Shown: positions 7,741 through 16,988, counted from the first letter of the stretch. The stretch is DNA of 64,000 nucleotides from Cohnella sp. SGD-V74 (GCF_003001675.1 NZ_PVYW01000017.1:1-64000), one strand, 5' to 3'. Made by a program: numbers and translations. Notes: generated by a model not told the origin, from the letters alone.

Positions 7741-10062
7741 CTACAAATCCCCAAAGTCGAATTCGTTAAGTTCATCCAGCTTCTTCTTCTCCTCTTCGCC
7801 GAGCGGCTGCAGCAGCTCTTCGCTCGTTTGTTCGGCTCCCGCTCCCCACAGGTCTCCCAGCAATTCGGTCACAGAAGCGCGTTCCCGCGGCTCGAATTCG
7901 GCGAACGCCCTGCGCAGGAACACCAAGGAACGGTAAAACGGTTCGTCCTCCAGCGACTGAACGTACAAGTCGAGCTGCTCCCACAGGGCGGCGCGGGACA
8001 GCAGCGCGTACCGGTTGCGCATCGACAGCCCTTCGAACCAGCCTGCGCCCAGATCGGCGGGGACGCCCGGAGACAGCCGTCGCGACACCTCCTGCGAGCA
8101 TTCGTCCGCCGATACTTCGTCCCGCTCCAGCAGGATGGCAAAAGCAAAACCGGACAGCTTGGCATTGCGGTCGTCCCGCATCGCCAGCTCGCGCAGCTTG
8201 GCCCGCCACAGCGCTTCGTCCACTTCCTCGTGGTGCTCCTGCGCGATCGCATGCATCTGCTGAATCGCCGCGGCCATGCCCCTGGCCGCATCGTCGTTGC
8301 AATTCGCGGCGTCGACGAGCAGCAGCGCGCCTCTGAGGAACAGCTGCTTCAGCAGCGGTACGAGCGCCTCCGTCTCCAGGCGGCGAATCGAGCCGTACCG
8401 AACGAGCGCGGACAGTTCGGACGCCGCTCCCGCGATCTGCTCGAAGCTGCCGGCTTCCACGGCCAGCTCCTGCAAAGTACGCGTCGCTTCGGTCATCGCC
8501 TCGACGAGCCGGCACTCGCAGGATACGCGGATCAGCTTGGCCGCCTCGGCCAGATTCTCGCACTGCTGCAGCCGCTCATGAATGACGTAGGCCGCCGCGA
8601 TCTGAATCGTCTCGCCCTTCAGAGTCGATTCGACCGTCTGAATCTCGGCCTCGGGCGACCACTGAAGCACCCAGCGCTCCGCCCACGAAGCCGACTCCTG
8701 ACGGACCGCCTGCTTGCGCGCGAACCCGATGCCGAGCACCGCGAGCCGGTGAAGCAGCACCGAGCGGTTCAGGTCCAGATAAGCCGCGTCCTCGGACTTC
8801 ACCCGCCGGTTCTCCCGCAAGTCCAGCTCCAGGTCCTGGGCGACGGCGGTCTTGTATTTCTCCAGCTTCAGCCGCTTCAGCTCGCGGTTCAGATCGTTCT
8901 GAATCGGCGTCTGGCTGACCCCTTCCGGGAGCTTGCCGATCGCCGTTCCGACGTCGATGCGGGCCAGCGCCTCCGCAACGACCGCGTAATCCCCGTTGCC
9001 CAGACAGACGACGGCGGCATCGCGCAGATCCTTCCACGTCGGCCTGCTGCCTCCCTTCAAGGAAGCCAGCGCTTCCGCCATGCGCACCGCCTCGATAACC
9101 GACGCCGTCGAACGATACGTTCCCGACTCGCGCAGCAGCGTCGCCAGACGGGTCATATAGATCGTCGGCAGCCGCTCCGGCTTGCCCGCGTTCAGGCACT
9201 CCCAGAAAAGCTGGTAGTATGCCGGCGCTTGGTTGCCCGCTCCATAGCCGGAATGCGAGGACAGCTTATAGTACGTATAGGGCATGAGCGTCAAGCTGGT
9301 CGATACGGACGGAAGCTTGCCGAACTCCGCGTCCGTCATCGCCGGAAGCGACAGGTCCAGCGCCGAAGCGTGGTGCGCTCCGGTGACGACGACAATGCGG
9401 TCCGGCTCGTGCCCCGCCGCTAAGGTCTCGCGAATCCTGCGGCGCATGTACGCTTCGCGCAGCCCGTTATAGGCGATCTCCTGCGGCACGAACGCCCGCT
9501 CCTCCGCTTCCGTCAGCTCGCGCATGCTCCCCGAGAAAGCGTGAATCGCCTGCCGGTATGCCTCCTGGCTTCCGGCATGCTCGTAGTGGCGCTCCCAATA
9601 GGCCTCGTAATCGGGCTCATCCGCCAATTCGGCGATCCGTTCGTACAGCGAGTGCTGCCAGCCCGCATACGTTCTGCGTTTCTCCCCGGCCTCTTCCGCA
9701 GCGTCGTCCTCTCCGCCCGATTCCCGCAGCTCCAGCAGAGCGAGCGCCCGGTCCGTCGGCAAATCGATAAACTCGCACAGCGCGCCGCGCTTGTTCGCCC
9801 AGACGAAAGCCTGATACTCGGGGGAATAGGCCGCAAGCGGAAAAAGCAGCGTTCGCACCGGAAGGCGGTCCGTATAGGCGAGCAAGGCGACGGGCGGCTT
9901 CACGCCGTGCGCCGTCAACTGGCCGATGAACGCGTTCGCGTCGCTCGGCCCCTCGACCAGCACGGCAGTCGGCTTGACCTTGTCCAGATATGCCCGCAGA
10001 TGATACGCGCCCGCGGGGGACAGGTGCCTGACGCCGAAGACGCGCACCCGTTCCCCGTTCAA
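7741..10062 (-). CDS. DUF5682-like protein
   Basis: 773 residues, cytoplasmic, with no enzyme family I can name. The N-terminus (VRVFGVRHLSPAGAYHL, then VLVEGPSDANAF) and VTGAHHASAL near residue 225 look like the DUF5682 family seen next to MoxR, VWA and SWIM genes in many bacteria. Residues 380-773 are mostly helical. The start is taken as TTG 10062, which overlaps the MoxR stop (TTGA) and has AAGGAG 8 bases upstream; a GTG five codons later is possible. A much longer frame running to 11049 only reads through the MoxR gene in another frame. Confidence 0.8.
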   Translation of the reverse strand: MNGERVRVFGVRHLSPAGAYHLRAYLDKVKPTAVLVEGPSDANAFIGQLTAHGVKPPVALLAYTDRLPVRTLLFPLAAYSPEYQAFVWANKRGALCEFIDLPTDRALALLELRESGGEDDAAEEAGEKRRTYAGWQHSLYERIAELADEPDYEAYWERHYEHAGSQEAYRQAIHAFSGSMRELTEAEERAFVPQEIAYNGLREAYMRRRIRETLAAGHEPDRIVVVTGAHHASALDLSLPAMTDAEFGKLPSVSTSLTLMPYTYYKLSSHSGYGAGNQAPAYYQLFWECLNAGKPERLPTIYMTRLATLLRESGTYRSTASVIEAVRMAEALASLKGGSRPTWKDLRDAAVVCLGNGDYAVVAEALARIDVGTAIGKLPEGVSQTPIQNDLNRELKRLKLEKYKTAVAQDLELDLRENRRVKSEDAAYLDLNRSVLLHRLAVLGIGFARKQAVRQESASWAERWVLQWSPEAEIQTVESTLKGETIQIAAAYVIHERLQQCENLAEAAKLIRVSCECRLVEAMTEATRTLQELAVEAGSFEQIAGAASELSALVRYGSIRRLETEALVPLLKQLFLRGALLLVDAANCNDDAARGMAAAIQQMHAIAQEHHEEVDEALWRAKLRELAMRDDRNAKLSGFAFAILLERDEVSADECSQEVSRRLSPGVPADLGAGWFEGLSMRNRYALLSRAALWEQLDLYVQSLEDEPFYRSLVFLRRAFAEFEPRERASVTELLGDLWGAGAEQTSEELLQPLGEEEKKKLDELNEFDFGDL

Positions 10063-11150
10063 CCGTTCAGCTCCTTGCAAGCGTTGTACAGACTGCGCCA
10101 TTCCGATCCCCGCTTTTTCATGACGTTGTCGAGATACTCCTTCCAGACGAGCCGGTCCTTCTCCTCGTCCTTGACGATCGCCCCTTGCAGGCAAGCCGCG
10201 ATGTCCTCGTCCGCGATCTCGCCCGTGCCGAAGCTGGCGGCCAGCGCCATGCTGCCGGTGAGCAGGGAGATCGCCTCCGCGGTGGAAATAACGCCGCTCG
10301 GCGGCTTGACCTTCTCCTTGTTGTCGAGCGTCGCGCCGCCGCGCAGCTCGCGGAAGATCGTGACCACCTTGCGGACCGCCTCCTCGTCCGGAAGGGCGGC
10401 CTGCAGCTCGTAGCTGGAGGCGATCTCCGCGACCCGGCGGTTGACGATGTCGACCTCGGTGTCGATGCTCGCGGGCGCCGGCAGCACGATGATATTGAAC
10501 CTGCGCTTGAGCGCCGCCGACATCTCGTTCACGCCGCGGTCCCTCGTGTTGGCGGTCGCGATGACGGAGAAGCCTTTGGCCGCGGACAGCTCGCGTCCGA
10601 GCTCGGGAATCGAGATCGTTTTCTCCGACAGAATCGAGATGAGCGCATCCTGCACCTCCGAGGCGCAGCGGGAAATCTCCTCGAACCTCGCGATGCCGCC
10701 TTCCTCCATCGCCCGGTAGATCGGACTCTTGATCAGCGCTTGGTCGGAAGGCCCCTGCGCCAGCAGCAGCGCGTAGTTCCACGAATAGCGGATATGCTCC
10801 TCGCTCGTGCCCGCCGTTCCTTGGATGACCTTGGACGAATCGCCGTGGATCGCGGCGGTCAGATTTTCCGACAGCCACGACTTGGCCGTGCCGGGTTCCC
10901 CGATCAGCAGCAGCGCCCGATCCGTAAGCAGCGTGGCGATCGCCATCTCGACGAGCCGCTTGTTCCCGATATATTTCGGACGGATCGGAACGCCGCCCGC
11001 TTCGCCGCCTGTAATAAACGTCAGCGCCGCGCGCGGAGACAGCCGCCATCCCGGCGGCTTCGCTCCCTGGTCGACTGCGGCCAGCGCCTCGAGCTCCCGG
11101 GCGTACAGCCTCTCCGAAGACAACCTCAATACATTCGTTGCTTGATCCAT
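10059..11150 (-). CDS. MoxR-family AAA+ ATPase
   Basis: 363 residues. Walker A is GEPGTAKS (about 82-89); the Walker B region reads GGIARFEEISR, so the usual Asp-Glu is Glu-Glu here; sensor 1 is ATANTRDRG; the lid domain follows to the C-terminus. MoxR ATPases act as remodelling chaperones that pair with VWA proteins. ATG 11150 lies inside the end of the HEAT gene (25-base overlap) and the stop overlaps the next start, indicating translational coupling along the operon. Confidence 0.93.
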   Translation of the reverse strand: MDQATNVLRLSSERLYARELEALAAVDQGAKPPGWRLSPRAALTFITGGEAGGVPIRPKYIGNKRLVEMAIATLLTDRALLLIGEPGTAKSWLSENLTAAIHGDSSKVIQGTAGTSEEHIRYSWNYALLLAQGPSDQALIKSPIYRAMEEGGIARFEEISRCASEVQDALISILSEKTISIPELGRELSAAKGFSVIATANTRDRGVNEMSAALKRRFNIIVLPAPASIDTEVDIVNRRVAEIASSYELQAALPDEEAVRKVVTIFRELRGGATLDNKEKVKPPSGVISTAEAISLLTGSMALAASFGTGEIADEDIAACLQGAIVKDEEKDRLVWKEYLDNVMKKRGSEWRSLYNACKELNG

Positions 11151-12910
11151 TCCACGATCCCCTTCCCTCCGCCGGAACCGTCCTCCGGCTTCTCTCTCAA
11201 TTCGCTCACGATCTCCAGCACCTGCTCCCGGACGCTCGGGTAATGAAGCTTCTCCGTATACTGCTCAAGCTTATCTGCGTAAGAGCCGGGAAGCAGTCCG
11301 AGCAAATAACGCTGCTCGGGAGACAAGTAATAGATCGTGCGTCTCTGCCCTGCTGCCAGCACATGCATCAGCATATCCGGCGCTTGCTTGCTGCCGATCT
11401 TGAACAAAGCCAGCAGCGCGTGAACGGTTCCTTCTTCGGCGAGCTGCGGCTTCGCTTCGCACTTCGTCAGCAAATATCGTTCCGCCGGCCGATCGAAATC
11501 GCCGACCAGCCTCGTCACGACCTCCAATTCGTCCTGCTCGATGAACAGCTCCAGCCAGCGCGGGTCCAGCCGGAACGGCTCCTCTTGCTCTTCCCGCATC
11601 ATCGTGATCGATATCGTCGGCAGCAGCGCCTGCATGCTTTCCGCCAGCGCCTTCCTCTTCCCCGTCACCTTGTACTTCGAGAACCGTTCGTACACTTCCG
11701 CGGGAGTCATGCTGCGCACGGCGGCATACAGGCTGATTCCCAAATAGCGGCCGCGGTTGTTGTCCGCCAGAGACACGGCGAAGCTTCGGGCGTCCTGCCC
11801 GTCGTCGTCCGTCAGCCGATCGCCTGCGGTCCGCTGCAGCCAATACGGCGCATGCGCGGCAAACAGCGGGTTGGAGAACAACTCCTTAAGCAGAGCCGTC
11901 GATTCCGTCGACTTCCGGTCTCCGAGCGCATCGAGCGCCGATTGAATCGGAGCCCATGCCTCTTCCGATTTCGCCGCGTCTTCGGCCATGTTCTCGTTCA
12001 CCGTTCGAGCGTACGCGACGGCGCGCTGCGAGAGCTCTTCGTCCGCGCACAGCCGGATCGGCTCGACGGCAAGCTCGCGGTCCTTGGACGCGAACGCCCG
12101 GTAGATGCGGTCGGACGCCGCAGGCGTGCCTACGCGCGCCAAGGCGAGCAGGGCGGCACGACGAACCTCCTTGCGCTTCTCGTCCGCCTGCGCGAGCAGG
12201 AAGCTTTCCTGATCCGCATAGCTTCCGAGCTGCTCGACTGCCGCCGCCCGCACCTCGGGCGACCCTTCCTCGGCTGCCCTAAGCAGCAGCGCCTTCGCCG
12301 CCTCTCCTTGCAGGCGGTGGATCAACCGCAGCCTGCGCGAATCCCCCTTGCCGCCGTCCGGGCGGAATGAGGCGAGCAGCGCAGGCAGCGCCGCTTGCCC
12401 GAATCCGGGCACGATTTTCTCCTCCGCGATTTCGGGAATTTCCGCGTAGCTGTCGTCGAGCGCGGCTATCGCCGGAAGGATCAGCCGATAGTCGCGAACC
12501 GTGCCTTCCTCGCATGCCTGGCGAATGACTTCCATTCTTCCCTGGCCTTTCACGGTCAGCGCTTCGATGACCGGCTTCAGCTTGCGGTAAGGCTGCATCC
12601 CGTAATCGAACGAATCCGCGCCTTCCAGCGGGGAGACTTCTCCCGGAACGTCCGTCCTCCCCTGGGTATGCATAATCGAATGCAGCAGCGCCGACAAGTC
12701 GAGCAGCCTCGTATCCGCTTCGTCGGGTTCGGCGCCGAGCGTCAGCTCGACCGCCTGAGCGACCCGAGCGAACACGGGCGAGGCTTCTCCCAGCTTCTTG
12801 ACGGCGGGCAGCAGCTTCGTTAATCTCAGATCGCCGCGGGCCAGCTTGCTCCCGGCGATAAACAGCCTTCTCGTCTCTCTGTCCAGTTCGTGCAGCGTCT
12901 CCAGACTCAT
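11126..12910 (-). CDS. HEAT-repeat protein of the SWIM-MoxR operon
   Basis: 594 residues, helical throughout. HEAT-like repeats are clear at about residues 205-300 (for example SPEVRAAAVEQLGSYAD and KEVRRAALLALARVG), so it is probably a scaffold or adaptor. Its place beside a SWIM gene resembles the DUF5691-type genes of similar clusters, a family assignment I cannot confirm. SD AAGGAGG precedes ATG 12910. It starts 33 bases after the SWIM gene stop and overlaps the MoxR gene by 25 bases. Confidence 0.8.
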   Translation of the reverse strand: MSLETLHELDRETRRLFIAGSKLARGDLRLTKLLPAVKKLGEASPVFARVAQAVELTLGAEPDEADTRLLDLSALLHSIMHTQGRTDVPGEVSPLEGADSFDYGMQPYRKLKPVIEALTVKGQGRMEVIRQACEEGTVRDYRLILPAIAALDDSYAEIPEIAEEKIVPGFGQAALPALLASFRPDGGKGDSRRLRLIHRLQGEAAKALLLRAAEEGSPEVRAAAVEQLGSYADQESFLLAQADEKRKEVRRAALLALARVGTPAASDRIYRAFASKDRELAVEPIRLCADEELSQRAVAYARTVNENMAEDAAKSEEAWAPIQSALDALGDRKSTESTALLKELFSNPLFAAHAPYWLQRTAGDRLTDDDGQDARSFAVSLADNNRGRYLGISLYAAVRSMTPAEVYERFSKYKVTGKRKALAESMQALLPTISITMMREEQEEPFRLDPRWLELFIEQDELEVVTRLVGDFDRPAERYLLTKCEAKPQLAEEGTVHALLALFKIGSKQAPDMLMHVLAAGQRRTIYYLSPEQRYLLGLLPGSYADKLEQYTEKLHYPSVREQVLEIVSELREKPEDGSGGGKGIVEWIKQRMY

Positions 12911-12943
12911 TCTCTGTTCCTCCTTCGCCAGCCGGATCGCCGG

Positions 12944-14386
12944 CTAGTACAATAAACGAACGACACCGCCGTCACATACGAGGCTGAGCGGCTGCGCGCG
13001 CAACCGTCCGCCTTCCGCGTCGTGCTCGAACATCGCCAGCATCGCCTGGCCCTTGACGTCGCGCCGATGAAGAAGCGGCAGCAGATGCGTCGTCGGCTGC
13101 TCCAGATAAGCGATATCCGCGAGCGGCAGCTTGTTGCCTTGTTCGTCGGCGAGCGCATACCGGCCCTCCCCGTCGACGACGATCTCCCTGAACGCCAGCA
13201 GCAGAACCGGATGCTTGTCGGACAGCGGATTTTTGATCTGGTTTTTCACCTGCTTGATCGCATCCGGGAACGAGCGAACGGCTCCGGACAGCGCTGAATC
13301 GTACGTCTGCGCGTCCGGCTTCTCGAACGTCTGCGTCTCCCAGCGCACCCTGGCGTTCAGATCGCCCGGGTAGACGAGCAGTTCTCCGGCGCGCACGACG
13401 TCGAAGACGGAGTCCTCTTCGCGAATGTGCTTGGCGGCGCGAAACGGACGGAAAGTGCGGGTGACGCGAATACGCCCGGTCGCAAGCTCGATCCAGTAGC
13501 CTTCGTCGACGTACTCTCCCCGCGCCTGATCTTCGAACGAACGGAATGCCAGCTGCAGCAGCCGCGCATCGGCGTGCGCCAACCCGCGCTCACGCAGCTC
13601 GGCGATTTGCCAGGCATGGCCGATTTTCTCCTCGAGCGTCGAATCGACATCCATCGGAAGCTCGGGATTTTCCCGCCTAGCGGTTAAGTGCTCCCGACTC
13701 TTCTTCAGCAGGGAATGCAGCAGCGTCATGCGCGATACCGCCCGGGTATACATCGCTTCGCGATCCCGATCCGCCTCCAGGTCGAGCAGCAGCGCCCGAA
13801 AGGCCGCCTGAATACCGGGTATGTAGTAATTGCCGAGCTGCTTGCACTGCTCGGACAGCAGCTTGATCGTTTTCTTGTCCACGCTTCCGAGTCCCGACTG
13901 CACGAGGCTGCGGAGCAGCTTCTCCGCGATCTCCAGCCCTTCCAGCTGCGCGGCCGTCTTCTTGACGAGAGCGGATTTGTTCGTCTTGCGTTTGGCCGGC
14001 TCGGCCCGTTCGGCAGTCGCCGCGTCGCGTTTCTTCTCCTCCCGCTTCTCGGCCTTCTCCCGCTTGTCCGCGATCTCCTGCGGCACCTCGGCCACGGAGA
14101 ACGGAGAGCCGGATACGTACGCGTACATCAAGCCGAGCAGATGCTTGCAGGGAAACTGCCGGCTCGGACACGAACAGCGGAACGCCGGACTGTCCGGATT
14201 AACGAAGTCCGCCGAGCAGCGGTAGGGCTCCTTGCCGCTCCCTTTGCATTCTCCGAACAACAGCGTGCCGTCCTCGGTGCGGCTGAGACTCTGAAAGCTC
14301 TTTTTCCTCGCCAGATCCTTGCCGTTCTTAATGGCGGCGGCGTTGAGGGCGAGACTGTCCACGTAGGACTCGGTCAACTGATTCAT
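12944..14386 (-). CDS. SWIM zinc-finger protein
   Basis: 480 residues. The SWIM motif CxCxnCxH is at about residues 68-82 (FRCSCPSRQFPCKHLLGL), followed by a long Lys/Glu/Ala-rich charged linker (about 100-160) and a helical C-terminal region. SWIM fingers mediate DNA or protein binding. ATG 14386 is used because it follows GAGGGA; the frame extends to 14584 but that part lies in the intergenic region and overlaps the divergent gene. First gene of the leftward five-gene operon. Confidence 0.9.
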   Translation of the reverse strand: MNQLTESYVDSLALNAAAIKNGKDLARKKSFQSLSRTEDGTLLFGECKGSGKEPYRCSADFVNPDSPAFRCSCPSRQFPCKHLLGLMYAYVSGSPFSVAEVPQEIADKREKAEKREEKKRDAATAERAEPAKRKTNKSALVKKTAAQLEGLEIAEKLLRSLVQSGLGSVDKKTIKLLSEQCKQLGNYYIPGIQAAFRALLLDLEADRDREAMYTRAVSRMTLLHSLLKKSREHLTARRENPELPMDVDSTLEEKIGHAWQIAELRERGLAHADARLLQLAFRSFEDQARGEYVDEGYWIELATGRIRVTRTFRPFRAAKHIREEDSVFDVVRAGELLVYPGDLNARVRWETQTFEKPDAQTYDSALSGAVRSFPDAIKQVKNQIKNPLSDKHPVLLLAFREIVVDGEGRYALADEQGNKLPLADIAYLEQPTTHLLPLLHRRDVKGQAMLAMFEHDAEGGRLRAQPLSLVCDGGVVRLLY

Positions 14387-14561
14387 GGGATCCCTCGCAT
14401 CGTTATAGTCATCTTTGAATACTTCCCGATTGGACTGGGGTTTCCCTCTCGCAATGGGAAATATGGGAAAAAGGTCGCAACTTATATAGATTCGCAACTT
14501 CGGGAGATTAGAATCGTTAAAATAAGTAAAAAGCCTTATTCCGCAAGGAGACCGTACGTCT
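14387..14561. promoter_or_regulatory. divergent promoter region, SWIM operon and AAA ATPase
   Basis: A 175-base A/T-rich gap between two divergent starts must hold both promoters. I see candidate A/T-rich boxes (such as TTATAT near 14480) but no pair I would call with confidence. Confidence 0.4.
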
Positions 14562-15299
14562 ATGTACCTGAAAGAAGTGACCATATTGCAAGACCGCTTC
14601 CCGTCCCGCGGCGGTTATCCGTTCTCCGTTCCCGCCCTGCGCAAAACCGACAGGCTGCGCTTCGAAGCCCCGGTGACGTTCTTCGTCGGGGAGAACGGCT
14701 CCGGCAAGTCCACGCTGCTCGAAGCGATCGCTTGGCAGTGCGGCTTCCATACGGGAGGCGGGGGCGTCAACCAGATCTACGAGTTGGAAAACAGCGAGGC
14801 GGCTTTCGGCCCTTACATCCGCCTTTCCTGGCTGCCGAAGGTTCGCAACGGCTTCTTCCTGCGCGCGGAATCGTTTTTCGACTTCGCCAGCCACCTGGAT
14901 CGGGAAGCCAGGGAGCAGCCCCGATATCGCGACGAGATCTATGCCTCTTACGGAGGGAGGTCGCTGCACGAGCAATCGCACGGCGAATCGTTCCTGAGCC
15001 TGTTCCGCAGCCGCTTCGGCAAGCAGGCGATCTACCTGCTGGACGAGCCCGAGGCCGCCTTGTCGCCCGCGCGCCAGCTTAACCTGCTGTCCATCCTCCA
15101 CGGAATGCGGTCGAGCGCCCAATTCATCATCGCGACGCACTCTCCGATTCTGCTCGGCTTTCCGGGCGCGCGCATCTATTCGTTCGACGAAGCTCCGATC
15201 GCCGAGGTCGCGTACGAGGACACGCTGCATTACCAGTTGACCCGAAGGTTTCTCGAAAACCGCAATGCCGTGTTCCGCGACTTGTTCGGCGACGATTGA
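14562..15299 (+). CDS. AAA-family (ABC-type) ATPase, predicted
   Basis: 245 residues. Walker A is GENGSGKS (about 43-50), Walker B YLLDEPEAALSP (about 160) and the switch His is in IATHSPILL (about 190). It lacks membrane segments and the full ABC transporter signature, and matches the stand-alone AAA_21/YbdG-like ATPases sometimes annotated as AAA family ATPase. AGGAG lies 12 bases before ATG 14562. It is monocistronic and ends at a strong terminator. The function is not known. Confidence 0.85.
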   Translation: MYLKEVTILQDRFPSRGGYPFSVPALRKTDRLRFEAPVTFFVGENGSGKSTLLEAIAWQCGFHTGGGGVNQIYELENSEAAFGPYIRLSWLPKVRNGFFLRAESFFDFASHLDREAREQPRYRDEIYASYGGRSLHEQSHGESFLSLFRSRFGKQAIYLLDEPEAALSPARQLNLLSILHGMRSSAQFIIATHSPILLGFPGARIYSFDEAPIAEVAYEDTLHYQLTRRFLENRNAVFRDLFGDD

Positions 15300-15327
15300 C
15301 TCTACACAAGCCAAGGCTTCCAAGCAT

Positions 15328-15379
15328 AGAAGGGGCATGCATCGTTATCCGAAAACCCGGAAACGCGCATGCCCCTTCT
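15328..15379. terminator. bidirectional terminator, AAA ATPase / MerR
   Basis: Arms AGAAGGGGCATGC (15328-15340) and GCATGCCCCTTCT (15367-15379) pair perfectly, with a small inner hairpin in the loop. It sits between convergent genes. Confidence 0.8.
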
Positions 15380-15389
15380 GTCTCCCTAA

Positions 15390-15869
15390 TCAGCGCCGGA
15401 CCGGCTTGCCGGCTTTGGCCGACACGGAAAAATAACTCATCTCGATGGGCGAGACGATCTCCTTCTTCAGCGCCCCGTCCTTGTTTTCCTCCGAACAATC
15501 CCCGCGGTATTTCCCCACGTCCAGCTTCATGTCGATAAAATCGACGACCTGCTGCAGCGAGGCGATCTGGCTGACGATCGTTTCCCGGTGGCTCCTCAAG
15601 CGCTCTGCCAGCTCCGGGTATTCCGCAGGATCGGCGTCAACGGAAACCGCGAGGAATGGCCGCATTTCCTCCAGCGGCATCCCCGTTTTCTTCAGACAGG
15701 AGATCAGCCGGATTGTATTGACGTCCTCTTCCCGGTAGATGCGGTGCCCGTTGTCCTTCCGATTCGCCCGGGGCAGCAGCGCGATCTTCTCGTAATAACG
15801 GATTGTGTCCTCGGTAATTCCGGTTTGCGCGGCGGTCTGCTTGATCGTAAACGTCTGCCCTGCCTTCAT
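15390..15869 (-). CDS. MerR-family transcriptional regulator
   Basis: 159 residues. The N-terminal winged helix (about 8-76: TIKQTAAQTGITEDTIRYYE) and following coiled coil (REEDVNTIRLISCLKKTGM) are typical of the AdhR/MerR group of small organic electrophile sensors. The only Cys pair outside the coil is single Cys residues, so a metal site is not evident. It is divergent from the SDR gene and both promoters carry the same dyad within a 19-base spacer, so it very likely represses and activates itself and the SDR gene. Confidence 0.93.
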   Translation of the reverse strand: MKAGQTFTIKQTAAQTGITEDTIRYYEKIALLPRANRKDNGHRIYREEDVNTIRLISCLKKTGMPLEEMRPFLAVSVDADPAEYPELAERLRSHRETIVSQIASLQQVVDFIDMKLDVGKYRGDCSEENKDGALKKEIVSPIEMSYFSVSAKAGKPVRR

Positions 15870-15901
15870 TCCGTTCCCTCCCGGATATCGCTTTTGGGTG
15901 C

Positions 15902-15932
15902 ATTATACAACTTGGAGCTGACTCCAAGTCAA
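15902..15932 (-). promoter_or_regulatory. MerR-type promoter of the merR gene, 19-base spacer
   Basis: TTGACT (15932-15927) and TATAAT (15907-15902) on the minus strand are 19 bases apart. A perfect dyad CTTGGAG-nnnn-CTCCAAG (15911-15928) fills the spacer, the classical MerR operator placement. Confidence 0.85.
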
Positions 15933-15970
15933 CCATGTTATTTTCAGGGATACAATTTGGTTTTGGCGCC

Positions 15971-16001
15971 TTGACTTGAAGCCGACTCCAAGATCTAGAA
16001 T
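15971..16001 (+). promoter_or_regulatory. MerR-type promoter of the SDR gene, 19-base spacer
   Basis: TTGACT (15971-15976) and TAGAAT (15996-16001) are also 19 bases apart. The dyad CTTGAAGCCGACTCCAAG (15975-15992) is the near-copy of the one in the divergent promoter. Confidence 0.85.
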
Positions 16002-16050
16002 GTACGCTATCCGGCGGGAAATATCCCGCCCATACAGGAGGAGATGTACG

Positions 16051-16911
16051 ATGAACGCGAACCCAAGCGAAAATATTGCATTGATTACGGGCGCAAACCA
16101 CGGCATCGGGCTGGAGTTAACCCGGAAGTTGCTGTCGGAGGGCTGGCAGGTCGTTGTTTTGAACCGCTCGGACTTTCCGGCGGACGATACGAAGATCGGG
16201 GAAGCGGTGGAGAGCGGGCAACTTCGCGTGTACAAGACCGAGGATCTTGCCGATTATGCCAGCTTGAGACGGTCTTTGGAAGAAATCAAAAGCAGGGAGC
16301 GGCGGATCGATGTTCTGTTTAACAACGCCGGCGGGAGCTTCTCCCAATTGAGCTATTCGAGACAAGGGCGCGAGAAGCATTACGAACTGCTGACGGTCGT
16401 TCCCTATATCATCGTGATGGAATTGATGGAGCTCTTGAACAACGGCCTCTTGAAAACGGTGATCAACACCTCGTCCTCCGTATTTGCCTATAAGAAAGAG
16501 TTTAATCTCGAAACTCTGGAGCGCCCCAAAACCTTCCGGAAGCTGTTCGGCCCATACGCCACCTCCAAGCTGGCGCTTTCGCTGTGGACTCGGGCCATCG
16601 CGCCGCAGTTGGCCAAGGACGGCATCCAGATCCGCAGCGTGGACCCGGGCGGCAACAATACGTTAAGATCGGAGAACAAATCCGGGCTTCCGCTGGCGAT
16701 CGGCTTGGTGATGAGACTGTTTTTCGCTCCGCCTTCCCATGGGGCTAACCGACTGTACGAGGGCGCTCTCGGGACGCATCGCAATGAGACCGGCGTGTTT
16801 TTGCTGAAAGGCAAGGTTGCGAAACTAAATTTTACGGATCAAGCGCACACCGTATTGGAAAGGATTCATTCGATTTACGAGCGCGAGTTTCTTGACGCTG
16901 CCGCGCTCTAA
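16051..16911 (+). CDS. short-chain dehydrogenase/reductase (SDR)
   Basis: 286 residues. Classical SDR motifs are present: TGANHGIG at 13-20 for NAD(P) binding, NNAGG near 92, NTSSSV with the catalytic Ser, and YATSK with the catalytic Tyr/Lys near 169-173. The substrate is unknown; control by an AdhR/MerR-like regulator suggests aldehyde or other electrophile stress. ATG 16051 is preceded by AGGAGGAGA. Confidence 0.92.
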   Translation: MNANPSENIALITGANHGIGLELTRKLLSEGWQVVVLNRSDFPADDTKIGEAVESGQLRVYKTEDLADYASLRRSLEEIKSRERRIDVLFNNAGGSFSQLSYSRQGREKHYELLTVVPYIIVMELMELLNNGLLKTVINTSSSVFAYKKEFNLETLERPKTFRKLFGPYATSKLALSLWTRAIAPQLAKDGIQIRSVDPGGNNTLRSENKSGLPLAIGLVMRLFFAPPSHGANRLYEGALGTHRNETGVFLLKGKVAKLNFTDQAHTVLERIHSIYEREFLDAAAL

Positions 16912-16933
16912 AGCCACCGCTGCATAAACATAG

Positions 16934-16988
16934 AAAAAAGCCTTCAAACACTCGGAGGACTGCCCCTTTCGTGTCTGAAGGCTTTTTC
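16934..16988. terminator. bidirectional terminator, SDR / MFS exporter
   Basis: GCCTTCAAACAC (16940-16951) pairs with GTGTCTGAAGGC (16971-16982). An A run before and a T run after make it usable in both directions between convergent genes. Confidence 0.85.

Noticed and set aside
6469..9423. 984-codon ORF on the plus strand, antisense to the VWA and DUF5682 genes
   Set aside because: The opposite strand has clear domains and coupled starts; long antisense frames are common in GC-rich coding DNA and this product is Arg/Leu/Gln-rich without any motif.
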